From: Gremmenia infestans
Taxonomy: Eukaryota > Ascomycota > Leotiomycetes > Helotiales > Hamatocanthoscyphaceae
NCBI GenBank assembly: GCA_032629725.1
Contig: JAFEVB010000022.1
Span: 1,736,001 to 1,800,000 of the forward strand
Direction: 5' to 3'
Length of the DNA: 64,000 bases
This document shows positions 12,273 through 24,382 of this stretch, piece by piece. Every line of letters begins with the position of its first letter. The stretch's first letter is position 1. The notes under the pieces are model-generated. The model was not told the origin of the DNA and searched no databases. It worked only from the letters and a program-made list of their open reading frames with translations. Made by a program: the position numbers and the translations under genes.

Positions 12273-13421
12273 GCTGTTGTGTACTTCCTTGCTCATTTTG
12301 CGAAGGCGTTTTAGGTATTTGGGGTGTCGCCAGTACAGGGCATAGGGAATCCCGGATTCAGACACCAATGTATATCAAGAAATTTTGTGCCATAGCTCAT
12401 ATAAAGTGAGTTCTTCTCCTGAAGCCTGCGTCTTATCAAGCACGCCATTCAGATGCAAGAACTTGTTACATAAATCAGCGAATTTCTTATCGAAAGTAGG
12501 TAAGTACTCGGACTTCTGCTTTACCGTATCTTTCCGTAGTAAGTGCGATGAGGGAAAATAGAGGAGACAAGCTCGATCTCTTCAGATGAACGCTTTGGTA
12601 TTCTTCGACGGGTGTTGGCTAATTCGCACCTTCCGTTTCCATCGTCAACTCAACAAATTCTAAACATGTCTCATTCTCAAGACGCCATCCACCCGACGTT
12701 TTTTATATGAACATTCCAAAGATGCCAGAACGAATCTTCAGGTCGTTCAGCGGCCGTTCCTTTCTCTCCTACACGCACATCCGCTCCGTCTCCTCTGGCA
12801 GCAGCAAATGGTGTTCCCTTAGTCCTTCTACAGATTCGACTAAATTATAAACATCTCACGAACTTCTGGGGTGGAGAGGCGAGGAGGGGAAGGAGAGATG
12901 CTATTCACGAATAGGCCAAGATTTGGTGGTCTTGGATTCATGTTGATAGTTACCTAGATAAGTAATAGATGGAGAATGAGGGATATCATACAAGTGAAGA
13001 TATTCCATGCTGACTTCAAAAAATATAAGGACTCATGTCTACTAACCCCCAATGTCGGTTTCGCATATTGACTTCCACGTATATATGGTTTCTTCTAGGG
13101 AGCAGCTTTTCGTCAACAACTAAATGGTATTCACCAATGCATTCACTAGCAGGCAGGCAGGTATGTTTGTCTTAAGAGGAGCCCTTTCATGTCATATTTC
13201 TATTGTCCGAAGCACTATGAACGCCAGCCGGTTCGGAGTGCATGATTCCCTCCAAGTTTCCTTGACTAGATATCTGATTCCCAACCATCAATCCCCTCTC
13301 GCTGAAAGACAATCCGCAACCGATACCCCGTTTCACACCAGTTCCAGTCCTAATGCTACACTAACTAACATACATGTTTCCACTTCTCTCCCCTCGCAAA
13401 TTTTCTCCTCTGTCAACACCC
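12273..13421. other. Intergenic region between HIR1 and RTA1-like gene 3' ends
   Basis: 1,149 bases between convergent genes, long for two 3' UTRs. Several stop-interrupted ORFs are present, but none has family-like content or plausible splicing. A noncoding transcript is possible, but I see no positive evidence. Confidence 0.4.
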
Positions 13422-14583
13422 CTATTTATGAATAAGATCCATATTCTGTATCGGCCACGGCCGCATAAAAACATCCGAAGGCCTCGGGTGAGCATCAACC
13501 TCTTCAATCTCATACTTATACTTATCCAAATCAAGCGTCACAGAAGGCTTCCCAACACCCCACCCAGACGTCCCCCACGCCTCCCCAATAAACAGCCCCG
13601 GGTGGAAAGCAGTCATCAGCAGAGCCGCAAGAAGCATCATCCCGCCTTCTAAGACCATGAACGCTACTTCGTTGTTCGCGAGCCGTGACTTGAAGCCGTT
13701 TGCTAGCTCCGCGACGCGGAATATGGAGCGCGTTAGGATGAGGAGTGTTGCGAGGGTGAATGCTGGGTGGATGTTAGTGTGTGGTACGGTAGGTTAGAGG
13801 GGGATAGGGGTACAGACCAGCGAGGAAGAACTTGAAGCCCCTTGCATCAGGCGGCGAGCTTTCAAGGCTCTGCTTCGCCCAATTCGTGGCACGCAGGACC
13901 CTCCTATCTCTGCGTACATTCCATAGAAATTCTCCCACGAGGCCGATGAAGACCGTCAGAGATATGACTTGGAAAGCTAGACCAGCTACCATGACATTCG
14001 TACCCGTTTTCGCGCTCGCGAGTGTCGATGCTGTGTCTGCTAGGGCGCCGCCCACGGCTTGCAGAACGAGAGCGATGGAATCGGCTGAGATGAAGGCGAG
14101 CGTGTATTGCTTGGGCGTGATGCGGGAATTGTGCGGTCCGTAGTGCATGATAACACGAGAAAGAGTGAGGTACAGCGCTGCTGTGAAGAACACGGGAGCG
14201 ATTGTCAGGCAGATGATATTTCTATCGCTCACATTAGCACAAAATCACCTCTTCTCGTTTTCAGAACGTCTTGGAACCTACATCAAGAAAGGACCGGAGG
14301 CAAATAGCACAAAGTGCATTTGCACACGAGCACAATACCCCACGATCTCGAGAATTAATCCACAGCTCATAGCAACTGTGTAGCTATGCGTGCGATAGAA
14401 GACCCAGAAGACAAGTTGAGCTACTAGGAAAACCCCGAAAATCGATGTCAGGGCAAGGTTGCCAGCGTACGTTGGAACATATTTCAGCACCGCGTAATCG
14501 AGAGAGCACAGCTCTGGAGTGCATTGTGAGAGCAAGGTGACGCTGGGATCTATGCCAGGTTGACCGGTTACATTGAGAGACAT
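13422..14583 (-). CDS. RTA1-like seven-TM membrane protein (lipid-translocating exporter family)
   Basis: A 350-residue integral membrane protein of the fungal RTA1/RSB1 family, linked to resistance to 7-aminocholesterol, phytosphingosine export and related lipid stress. Exons: 14282-14583, 13818-14227 and 13422-13762; introns are 54 and 55 nt. The joins read FASGPFL-IDRNIICLTIAPVFF and GFKFFLA-AFTLATLLILTRSIFR. About seven hydrophobic segments are visible. Family motifs include the LEIVGYCAR region in TM2/3, TIAPVFFTAALYL, and S.IFRVAEL...N E, where the conserved acidic residues follow TM6. The start ATG at 14583 (MSLNVTGQ) precedes a Cys-containing external N terminus (CTPELCSLDY) typical of the family. 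Confidence 0.9.
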
Positions 14584-15285
14584 GATGATAGATATCCTTT
14601 CCTCCACAATATCGACAAGTTAAATGAGTGTGAGTTGTTTATAGCATAGAAAAGGAGCGTGAGTTGATTCGAAAATCAATTGACTGATTGAACTTGCAAT
14701 CCGGGGATGTCATGGAAAACGAAATGTACTTATGGGATTCTGGCCGCCAACGGCGTTGGTCATAACACAGGGTAGGGAAGAAACAAAGGATTTGTTCGAC
14801 GTTGGGGGTGCATGAGGCTGAGTTGCGATCCTGTGAATTGCTTAGCGAAACGACTCCTGCGGTGTCATTCGTTGAGTTCAGCCCTGATGGATCAAGGATT
14901 CGCTGGAAATAGTTCTCTGGGGTCTAGGGGGGGCTTAAACTTGCACCAGCTTGTTTGAATGTAAGATTGTGGGGTTGTCGTTTCATTGATGGACTGGCTG
15001 GAATGCTTCATTGCCGCTTGGACAGCTTCCACGGCATTTGCCCAGAGGTCAAAAAGAGCTAACTATAAGTGATTGCTGGAATATCTGGGAGCTCACTATC
15101 AATCACTACATACCTAGTGACAGCGATGCTTCGGGTCTGGTAGTTGAGATGAAAGGGGGCTACCCAATGCAACACATGTATGTAGGTATCGCAAATTCTA
15201 TAATACAGTCGACGATGCGTTCTGGAACCAACCGAACAAATGCACCTCGTACGTACTCCTCGCTGGTAGATATGTGTACATCTCT
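14584..15285. promoter_or_regulatory. Intergenic region, MGM101 3' end to RTA1-like promoter
   Basis: 702 bases, both neighbours on the minus strand. A plus-strand ORF that starts at 15011 continues antisense across MGM101 and is not convincing. No repeat or RNA gene is seen. Confidence 0.4.
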
Positions 15286-16207
15286 CTATGCGCCGAATTT
15301 TGACTCCTTGTATGGGTATCTGACCTCGTCGTCCTTCCTCAACCACATCTGCTTCTTCTTTTTAGATGGCACATGCTCCACCCAGACCTGCTTCGCTTTA
15401 TCCTTCATGAACTTGCGTATGAATCTGGGGTCCCATAGCTCGCTGGCTACTCCCAGGTCTTTGCAGCATCGCATCAGGGCATTTGACTTACAACCTTCGG
15501 TGGCGGTAGGAATGCCCTCAGGGGAGAAATAATCTTGTTCGCCTCGTGCTACGGATACCAACCTGCAGATCAAATAGCTGATTAGTCCCCGGCCTGGTTC
15601 AAACAGTTCACACCGACTAAACTTACCTTCCATGTGCAACGAGTGCGTATTCTCTAGTAATGCTCTTCGGGGTAACAATTGTCTCCCCTCTTGGTGCCAA
15701 ACCCCAGCCTCCTGGTCCAAACGACCTGTTTAATATCCTCCTGTACTTGATCTCGGGCAAATATATAATCCCATCTGGTTTGACTTCCACATCATCGAAA
15801 GGGATAGGCGCGAGCAGCACATCCGCAGCCTCCTTTGAGAAAGGCTGGCTTGACAATCCGTGAAACGACCGAGTCCAGTCCACCTGTCTGACCCCCTCGT
15901 CGAGAATGAGAGGCTCATCTGCCAGACCGCTGCTCATATCTTTGATTGGCGATTGATCATCTATGGACGCTGGCTTCGCGGCAGATTTCGGTGCAGAGGG
16001 TGGAGGTGGAGGTGGAGGTGTCGACTTCGTCGCATCGTTGGTCTTGCGGGCATATGGAGCCGCCGCATATCTCGATGTTGAGGAGAATGGTCTGTAAAGG
16101 CATTGCGAAGCCGTCGGTCGGGAGATACTCGATCTCAATAGCCTTGACTGTATTGAAGACGCTTCTGATAGCCCAGAGCGTGCAGCTCTTGGAATTAAGG
16201 TTGCCAT
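15286..16207 (-). CDS. mgm101: Mitochondrial genome maintenance protein MGM101
   Basis: A 285-residue nucleoid protein, a Rad52-like single-strand annealing protein required for mtDNA maintenance and repair. Exons: 15627-16207 and 15286-15562, with one 64-nt intron. The join reads ALVAHGR-LVSVARGEQDYFSPEG. Residues 1-55 form an Arg/Ser-rich mitochondrial presequence. A poly-Pro tract (seven Pro, from GGT/GGA repeats at about 16000-16020) precedes the conserved core. The core has PFDDVEVKPDGIIYLPEIKY, FGPGGWGLAPRGE and CKSNALMRCCKDLGVASELWDPRFI, with the Cys pair near the C terminus as in the family. It is divergent from BPL1. Confidence 0.95.
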
Positions 16208-17009
16208 GGTTGATGTTGGACGGAGGTTGCACGCGAAGGTCGCGATGTCTTCAGATATCGCGTTGGAACCTTGGCGTCAAAATTTGAGGACAAAAGCACC
16301 ATCAAATATATTGTAAATTATAAGCCACAAAGTAGGGGTTTTACTGTCAATAATAGATAGAGGAGAATTTAGATTGATGTTTCTACAGTTTCTTGGTACA
16401 ATTAATCCAAGAGCCCTCTTGCTCTATGATCACAATATTTTTGCCACCAGTCAAGCATCTTTCATCCCCGTCCTTTTATCGTTCTGCTGCTGCTTCCAAC
16501 ACTTTCTGAAAACCTCTAGCTATAGAGAAAAGAAGAAAGTCAGCCTGCTATCCATTATTGTTGACCGGCACACGTGATATCAAAGGCCAACGCTAAAACC
16601 TCAAAAAGCTGATTGATTTCCTCACCTCGTTCTTGCATAACCTCCAGTCCTTCTTGTCATAATAGCAATCGTTCATCTTTGTATTCTCCGCTGTACATAT
16701 TGTAAGAAAACGAATCGGGAAGATTGAAGCTCGGCATTATCAACTTACCCGCGCAGCCGGTACTGAAGATCCGCTTGTCCCTGCATGAAGCCGGTTGATT
16801 AGTGTGTTGGGACTTGGGTCGTTGGGATCAGTCTTCTCACCAGTCATCAGGCTCATCATCATCTTCAACTGCTGCCGCCTGCATCGAATCGCTCTCTGAT
16901 TTCGACATTGCTTGGATTTTGAAAATTTTGAAGAGTCGTAAGGTGTCGGAAGGTTTTGATTTCTCGGCTGATACCCGACCAAGCAAACGCCAATATGGTC
17001 ACCCGAAAG
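16208..17009. promoter_or_regulatory. Divergent promoter, MGM101 / BPL1
   Basis: 802 bases between opposite start codons. A CACGTG E-box (palindrome) is at 16571-16576. An antisense ORF around 16740-17045 overlaps BPL1 exon 1 and is ignored. Confidence 0.45.
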
Positions 17010-19243
17010 ATGAATGTTTTGGTCTATTCTGGTATGTGGCCGCAAAATTACAATCAGGAAACTATTGTTTGCTGACGCTTAAATTCAGGCAATGGAAGTA
17101 CTATCGAGTCTGTTAGGCACTGCTTGTATACACTTCGTCGTTTGCTAGCACCAAATTATGCAGTCATTCCCGTGACAGATACCGTTATTCTTAAGGAGCC
17201 TTGGACATCTTCTTGCGCCCTTCTGGTTTTCCCCGGGGGTGCCGATCTAGGATATTGTCGGTCTTTGAATGGCGAAGGCAATCGGCGAATTGAGCAATAC
17301 GTCCGTCGAGGTGGCGCTTATCTTGGATTTTGTGCTGGAGCCTACTATGCGAGTTCACGATGCGAATTTGAGGTCGGAAATGGGAAACTTGAGGTTGTCG
17401 GGCCTCGAGAACTATCATTCTTTCCTGGAACTTGTCGAGGCTGTGCATTCAAGGGTTTCGTTTATCACAGTGAAGCTGGAGCAAAAGCAGTAGACCTGAA
17501 GGTCATCAAAGAAGCATTCAAGACTGGGATATTGCCACAAAGTTTTCGGTCCTATTACAATGGTGGTGGCCTTTTTGTGGACGCGGGCAAATTTGCAGAT
17601 AAAGGCGTTGAGATTCTGGCAACGTATGCGGATCAGACTGATGTGGAAGGAGGGGATCGACCTGCCGCAGTTGTATATTGTAAAGTTGGCGAGGGCGGGG
17701 CATTATTGACAGGTCCTCACCCAGAGTAAGCTCCCCGCCAGAGTCAAATTAACCCACTAACGATTTGATCAGGTTCGCTGCGGTAAACCTCGATCCCAAC
17801 TCTGATGGGCCGGGATATCCAAAAGTCGTAAAGGCAATGGCTGAGGACGATGAATCTCGAGTAAACTTTCTAAAAGCATGCTTAGCAAAGTTAGGGCTTG
17901 TGATTAGTCAGGAGACATCTTCGGTACCTTCCCTCTCTCGCCTTCATCTCTCATCACAGAATCACTTTTTCATCTCAGAATTACTAGCATCATGGGAAAG
18001 TATCATCAGCAAGGAAGATGGTGAAGAATACATCCGAGGAGAGCATGACACTTTCCACCTTGAGAAGCAAAGTTCACGATGGTCACTGGGGTCCCTTGTC
18101 AAATCACTTCCTTTGCCTGGGCTGTCTGGGGAACGTGAGGAGCATGTGGCTGACCAAACGGCCGATGCGGTGTCGGTTGACAGAATAGTCGATTATAGTA
18201 CGATCCCCAAGCGCATCATCCCACACGAGACAGAATGGCCAGGAACAAAGGAGACGCCCTATTTCAATCATCACTCATTTTATGCAAATCTGCAGCGGTA
18301 TCAACGGGAGGGAACTGGGGAGGCCGAGGAATTTGGGAACACCTTACTTTACGGAGAGGTAGTGACCAGCACCAATACTTTATTAGAAAAGTAGGTGGCT
18401 AAAAGCTTCTTGTCAAGGAACAACGCTGACCAGAAGAAGAAATGCAAAGCTTCTCGCCCACCTCCCTACGGGCTTTACATGTACAGCTACTACACAAGTT
18501 GCTGGTCGTGGCCGTGGCTCGAATGTTTGGGTTTCGCCGGCTGGATCATTAGTTTTTTCAGTCTGCATGAAGCACCCAATGGCGCTGAACCCTACCGCAC
18601 CTGTTGTCTTCATACAGTACCTAGCAGCTATAGCCATCGTCGAGGGCATCAAATCATATGACACAGGATACAAGAACGTACCAGTAAAACTGAAGTGGCC
18701 GAATGACATATGTAAGTTCGCCGGTCGGAGGAAAGAGTCCAGCTAACCCAGCCAGACGCAAAAGACCCTTCGAAACCTGGCAAAAAAGAATATGTCAAGG
18801 TTGGCGGAATCCTCGTCAACTCAGCTTACTCGGCTGGGAACTACGACCTCGTCGTCGGAATAGGCCTCAACACCACCAACGCAGCCCCAACCACATCCCT
18901 CAACGCTCTTCTCCCAGCCGATCTCACACCTTTCACCCTCGAGAAGCTCCTCGCCCGAATCTTGACCAAGTTCGAAACCATCTACAAGTCCTTCTGTAGA
19001 ACAGGCTTCGACCGCAAACTCGAAGAAACCTACTACGACAACTGGCTTCACACAGACCAGATCGTAACCCTCGAAGCAGAAGGCGGAGCGAGAGCTAGGA
19101 TCAAGGGCATTACGAGAAATTGGGGCATGTTGCTTGCTGAAGAGCTAGGATGGGAGGATCGCCCGACTGGTAAGGTTTGGGAATTGCAGAGTGACAGTAA
19201 CAGCTTTGACTTCCTCAAAGGCCTGCTGAAGAAAAAAGCTTGA
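17010..19243 (+). CDS. bpl1: Biotin--protein ligase (holocarboxylase synthetase)
   Basis: A 678-residue enzyme that makes biotinyl-5'-AMP and attaches biotin to carboxylases such as pyruvate and acetyl-CoA carboxylase. Exons: 17010-17031 (22 bases, MNVLVYSG), 17089-17725, 17773-18390, 18440-18711 and 18756-19243. The N-terminal glutamine-amidotransferase-like BPL_N domain has VFPGGADLGYC and GGAYLGFCAGAYYASS. The catalytic domain has STNTLLEK, TTQVAGRGRGSNVWVSPAGS (the adenylate-binding loop), KLKWPNDIY and KVGGILV...VVGIGLN. The C-terminal SH3-like cap ends the protein. The intron-3 acceptor is ambiguous (AG at 18433, 18436 or 18439). I prefer 18439, because CTGAC at 18426-18430 looks like the branch point and the result (EKNAKLL) fits the family. 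Length is normal. Confidence 0.93.
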
Positions 19244-19646
19244 GAAGAGGTACTGTACATGTTTTGATTATTGGAGACAAAAGTTCGGATAGATTTTATT
19301 AATACACAAAACGGCTCAGGCCGATCAACTTGACCTTGGAATATGCTTTTTCATTTCAAAGTGGCTTAGCAACGGCTGCTGTGCCACCAAAGCTGTACTA
19401 CATTACAGCTCTTGTTTACAGTACGCCGTGAACTTTGCTTTGCAGGGAAATGAATACCCGATCTCATTGGTCTTGCGTGTTTGTGTCAGTGTATTCATTT
19501 CATTTGTTCCAATTTGTGGCTCCAGCTCATCGCTCATCTTGCACTGTGAAAATGACTTTCTTCATGCATGATGTGGTTTTTATTCTGTTTTTATTTCATT
19601 GATGACTCCCGGCCGAAGATATAATATAACAGTTAAACCAAGATGT
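19244..19646. other. Convergent 3' intergenic region, BPL1/S41 peptidase
   Basis: 403 bases between stop codons. AT-rich, with no coding or structural feature seen. Confidence 0.5.
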
Positions 19647-22085
19647 CTACTCCAAAGCCTTCGATCCATGTTTCAAGCGCCAAGCAGCGTCTTTCGTGAC
19701 AGTCTCCTCTCTCACCTGCACCCTCTTCGTCCGTCTCTCTATCTTAGGACCGTAAGAAGAAGAAGAAGCAGAAGAAGTCCCCCTCTTCCGTCCCTCCAGC
19801 CCCCTCCCCGGCAAACTCCCAACCACGCACTCCCCACCCCCCCACGCAGCCCCCGCAGCAGCCTCCCAAGTCTTCCCCACATCCAATACCATATCCCTCG
19901 TATACCACAACCTACAGTCAGCCACCTCCCTCACAAACTGCGCCGGCAGCCCGTCCGCGACGTGCTCCGGCAAGATGACGTCGCGGATGTTGATGCCCGC
20001 CTGGCTGCTGTATATCATGGGCGTCGTGTCCGGCCGGTGCGCTTGGATGAAGAGGTAATCTGGGTCCGGGTACTGCACTAATTGCATCTCGCGGTTGCTC
20101 TGCTGGTACAGATCCGTCCATGTTGCGAGGAGCCCGCCGCGCACGCCGCCGACGCCTTGCATGGGGGTTGCGGTGGGTCGGCCGCCCGTTACGATGGATT
20201 TTACGGGGCCTTGGTCGCGCATGAAATTGCTGAATATGGTGCATGTTGAGGCGCAGAAACCGTCGTAGAGCTAGGGTGGGGGGTTGCGTTAGTTTGGACT
20301 TTGGACTTTGGGATCATGATGGGAGAGGGGAGAAGGGGGGGGGGAGAGGGGGGGGGGAGCACTTACTAGAATGATATCCTCGGCGGCGAATGGCTGGGTG
20401 AAGTTCGTGCGTGTTCCGTAGCCTGTGATCTCGATGCCAAAGCCAAATGTGCTGTTGATGGTCGTTAGTGGATCGTTGAGGTCCCAGCTCTGGAGAGCGG
20501 TGAAGTTCGATCCTTTGTACGGCTGCGGACCAAACTTAGCGTCGAAGCTCGGGAAATGTTGGCCCTCGGTGTTGAGGTCATATAGATAGTCCCAGGAAAC
20601 CTCATGGGCCCTGATCTGGTTTGCAGAAGCTGTATTCGGGTCAAAGTTGATGGGCACGAGCTTTTTCGAAATGTTGGCATAGGAAAGAAGCAGCTCGTTC
20701 TCTCGATATCGCGTATACCCAACTTGCTCGGTCTGTGGGAATATTTGGCGAAATAGATCATAACCTGATAGTACGTATCCGCCGTTGTTGGCGCTGAGAT
20801 CAACGACCAGCTTTTTCTTTCCGTCTCGAACAGCATCTGCAAAGAAAGTTTGTGCAACGGCTTGGAACTCGGCCACGGATTGTGGCTGAAAGGATAAAAC
20901 ACTAAGCACTGCAACATCTTCTAGGTCGTCTTCAAGATAGTATCCGGATATGGAGTTATCTCTGCTTGCAACGACCGCAGTGGGGTAGTCAATTGGATCT
21001 TGGGGGATGTTAACTGGTGACTGGGCATTATACCCCGTCCCTCCATACCTAGACGCGAATACCTGATTGTTATTCGCTCCCGTGAAATCCCATTTGAGAA
21101 GTGCGATATTGTCATACGTAACCGTGGTTCCGTTTTCGAAGGTGTAGGTTGTGTTTTCACCTGGGTAAACATCACTTGGACGCCCTCCCTGGGAAAAGTA
21201 GCCGCCGTTCGAAATACGTGCGCCAACATAGGGTTTCGAATAGAACATGGCGTTGTACCCTGCGTCGGGATCTTGCGACGCTGTTCTAGAAACTAAATCT
21301 TCTAGAAACTGCACAGAGTCGACGCCATCAATTTCGGTCACGGGCGACGCGGTTGACGGGTTTGAAATGACATCGTCTGTTAATTATTGCTTAGCTGGCA
21401 TTCGGAACTCTGGTTGGGAGATCTAGACTTACCTCGGAAATATATCTGGGGAAGAGCAGTTCCATCGCTGCTGATGGATACTAGGGACACATTTCGAGCC
21501 CAGGCCCAAGGTGTTGTGAGCAGATCAGGGTAGAAAATCAAATGGCCACTATGAGCCGGTGCAAACACCTTTTCAAAGAGCTCAACTTCGAATTCATATT
21601 CGTTGGCATATGAATTGTTTTGAGCCTTTGCTTCTACGTCGGCAAGCCTGGCAAGCAGATCATGTGGTGGATAGGGGTAGTCAGAAGGAGGATCTTTGAG
21701 ATCCGCGAGGTCTGGGTAAAGGGTCAGAACATCTCTGTCATATTCTTCATGGAACCAAATGAATATATTCAAGTCATGATTTTATTTACCTGTCTGCCAT
21801 TCCAAATACTTGAACATTTGTCCAATCAGATCAGATTTATCGCCTCTCAAACTTATATTCTGAAGGCAATCAACAGTCGCTTTGATAGGAATTGCGACAG
21901 GCCTGGCTAAAATCGGAATTAGCTGTTTTCATATTGGATTTACGGGATATCTACTCACCTGAAGGGGAGGCAGCCTGTGCCGAATGTTGAAGATCTTGTA
22001 TTCGAGAACATGGCCCATCAGCCAATACCATTGAGAACGCAAGCGATAGCCCAAGGAACAAGACAGCTGTAGATGTCGGATACAT
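19647..22085 (-). CDS. Secreted S41-family (CPAF-like) peptidase
   Basis: A 718-residue protein of the fungal S41 tail-specific-protease family that resembles chlamydial CPAF. Exons: 21959-22085, 21790-21906, 21433-21711, 20367-21376 and 19647-20270. The joins give PS-ARPVAIPIKATVDCLQ, EWQT-DLADLKDPPSDYPYPP and FR-DDVISNPSTASPV. Residues 1-22 form a signal peptide (hydrophobic TAVLFLGLSLAFSMVLA). The S41 core has VVDLSANNGGYV at about 366-376. The conserved LYDGFCASTC follows the exon 4/5 junction, and S519 there is the likely nucleophile. Ser replaces nothing obvious in the first GG loop, where CPAF has GGS and this protein has GGY. That is common in fungal members as I recall. Intron 4 is 96 nt and extremely C-rich in the sense strand. 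The C-terminal ~60 residues are basic and low-complexity. Confidence 0.85.
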
Positions 22086-23124
22086 CTTGAAACACTTATT
22101 AGCACGCGCCATCTATCCCTGAACTGATATTTGTGCTGATAGCGCAACAACACTTGTCGATTTAGGATCTACAAACAAGCAGATGAAAGAGGCTCAAACG
22201 AACAAACCGCAATTGTTCCATTGCTGCCTCCTGCCTGGCTACATCTTAAAGAACCTTTTAAAATACGTTTCATGCAAAGTCGAATAAATTGCCGCAGAAT
22301 CCGGCAGGCGTGAGGGGAACGTTCAACGTTCCGGCAGGGGCATTTCCGACTGCCATTTTAAGCAGGTTCCGGACGCGGCAGTTTGTTCAACAAGCTGAAA
22401 ACACCACCACTCTGCACGGATTAGCCAAAAACATCAAGAGGCGCACTGCAGGTACGGAGATGTTCTTGATTAAAGATAAATGGGTTTATTGCCCGAACGC
22501 ATCGATACGGAGTATGTGACCTCGATCTGTACTTGCAGTAGAATGAGGTGTCGCTTAAACCCCTGAGCGAAGCACAAGGCAGCGCCACTGACACTAAACT
22601 GTCGTTGTGGCGTTCACTGCTTCAACTACCGGCAGACAGGCATCCACTTTTGGAACGTATGATCGAATGATTGTTATATAGATCATAAATAGGAATAGTT
22701 ATACCCTCTTAAGGAAAAAGCAAGAAAGCTCACAATCTCACATGAAAAATCTCGGACGGTCACATGGGAATCGTGTCTCAGATAGGAAACGTGTCATTTT
22801 GTTGCATTTCGCAAGCAAGGTGGCCTCTTCTCTTCTACATAGGGTTGGTTTTAGCGGAGGTTTTTGAAGTATAGGTGCGTTGAACTTTTTCCGCCGCGAT
22901 ATCAAAAGTCTCATTTTCTTGCTTCCAGCATTGAAGAAGGCAGTCATGGACACAATGAATTTCGTGTGAATCAAGTGTTTATGAAAAGTCTAGAGTCAAT
23001 TTCTAGCAGTCTGGTCACGTTGGGTAGTGACATCACTGGCTTCTCTGGCTTTGGATTTAGTTGTTTTTAAAGCCATGCGCCTCTAATGATATTTACAATG
23101 CAAGTTTTCCGTTTCCTGAGGGGA
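22086..23124. promoter_or_regulatory. Promoter region of the S41 peptidase gene
   Basis: 1,039 bases. At 22316-22332, GGAACGTT and AACGTTCC form a perfect 8-base inverted repeat around one C, a heat-shock-element-like GAA/TTC arrangement. TCCGGCAGG occurs twice (22300-22308, 22330-22338), and ACCGGCAGA recurs near 22620. No gene is supported. Confidence 0.45.
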
Positions 23125-24382
23125 TCACTTTTTTGCCTCCTTCCCTGCTTGATCTGCCAACTTCTCTACTTCCGACGTCTTCTTCTGTAAAACGTCTTGG
23201 ATGTCCTTGTATGCGCTCTTCATGATCTTCTCTGCCTCATCACCGTGCTTCTGAGCGACCTCCTGGAGCTTCTGGAGCTTGGGGATGATCTCTCCTCCAC
23301 CAGGAATCATCTTCGCGTACTGTTCCATGGATTGTCCAAATCCGCTCTTCTTCGCCTTGTCTCCAGCTTGCTGGACATACTTCTTTAGCTCATCCGTATT
23401 TCCCGACGAAACAGCGTCCTTGACCTTCTCGAAGACCTGGCTGACATTACCCTGCTTCAATGCATCGGCGTTCTCCTCTACCATCTTTTTGACTTCGGGA
23501 TTCTTTTCCAGGTACGGCTTTGCCTGCTCAAGTCCCTTCTTCCATGCCTCATCGCCCAGCTTCTTGACTTTCTCAATCTTCTCCTGCACCATCTTCCGAA
23601 TCTTCTCTATGCTGCCAACAGATACACCACCCTTCATAATATCCCCAATCTGGCCCCACATCTCCTCAACTTCCTTCTTAGCCTCCGGTCCATAGCTATC
23701 GGCCATCTCCTTCAATTGCTTGACATTCCCTCCGACCTTTTCCTTGATTTGTGGGTGATTGTCCAAGATTTGCTCCGCTGCATCCCCAGACAGCGCACCG
23801 AGATCCTTCACGGCCTGCTCGAGAACCTCCCATGACTTTGTCACAGTCTCCATGCTAAGTCCATTCTTGCTCACCTCCTTCAGATCTCCATAAGCCTTAG
23901 TAACAATCTTCTCGACCTCAGGGCCATGCTTCTCCTGCACAGCATCCAGATCCTTAAACGCAGTGTCCACATATGATTTTCCACCAGGAATGAACGCCGC
24001 GTACGAGGTCGCCGTAGAGCGTAACCATTTCAGCGCTTCATTGGGTTCAGGAGCAGATTCTGAAAGATTGTTGGTTAGGGACTTGAATTCCTTTTTTGTT
24101 GACGAGGCTGCGTTGACGATGGATTTCGCGCCGGAGAAGTGGTAGTATGAGTAGCCTGCCTGGATGTGGGTAAGTATGTAGACAAGTTAGTTAAGGGTAG
24201 GAATGAGAGCATACGCCGAAAACAAGAGCACCGCCTGCGAGGCCTCCGACGAGACCTGAAGAGCCTCCTGCTGCTGCTGCTTGTTGATTTGTGGATGCAT
24301 GACGGGCTTGTCGGGCAGTAGTTCGAAGGGGGGCGCGAATGGCGCGAGCTGCTGCTCGGGATGCAGTTCTTGAGGCAAGCAT
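23125..24382 (-). CDS. Mitochondrial membrane protein with helical repeats, function unknown
   Basis: A 400-residue protein I do not recognise by name. Exons: 24215-24382 and 23125-24159, with one 55-nt phase-0 intron. Residues 1-38 are an Ala/Arg-rich mitochondrial presequence (MLASRTASRAAARAIRAPLR). Residues about 42-60 form a Gly/Ala-rich hydrophobic segment (GGSSGLVGGLAGGALVFGAG), joined across the intron to YSYYHFSGAKS. The rest is amphipathic Lys/Glu helix. A unit of the form KHG-x-E-x-EKI-x-x-x-AY-x-D-x occurs near residue 135 (KHGPEVEKIVTKAYGDLKEV) and again near 370 (KHGDEAEKIMKSAYKDIQDV), with a weaker YGPEAKKEVEEMWG copy between. This suggests internal duplication. Apolipoprotein- or LEA-like lipid or membrane association is one reading; no function is claimed. 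Confidence 0.85.

Noticed and set aside
13832..14143. 103-codon plus-strand ORF
   Set aside because: Antisense shadow of RTA1-like exon 2.
15011..15532. 173-codon plus-strand ORF
   Set aside because: It is antisense to MGM101 exon 2 and shows no protein-family signal of its own.
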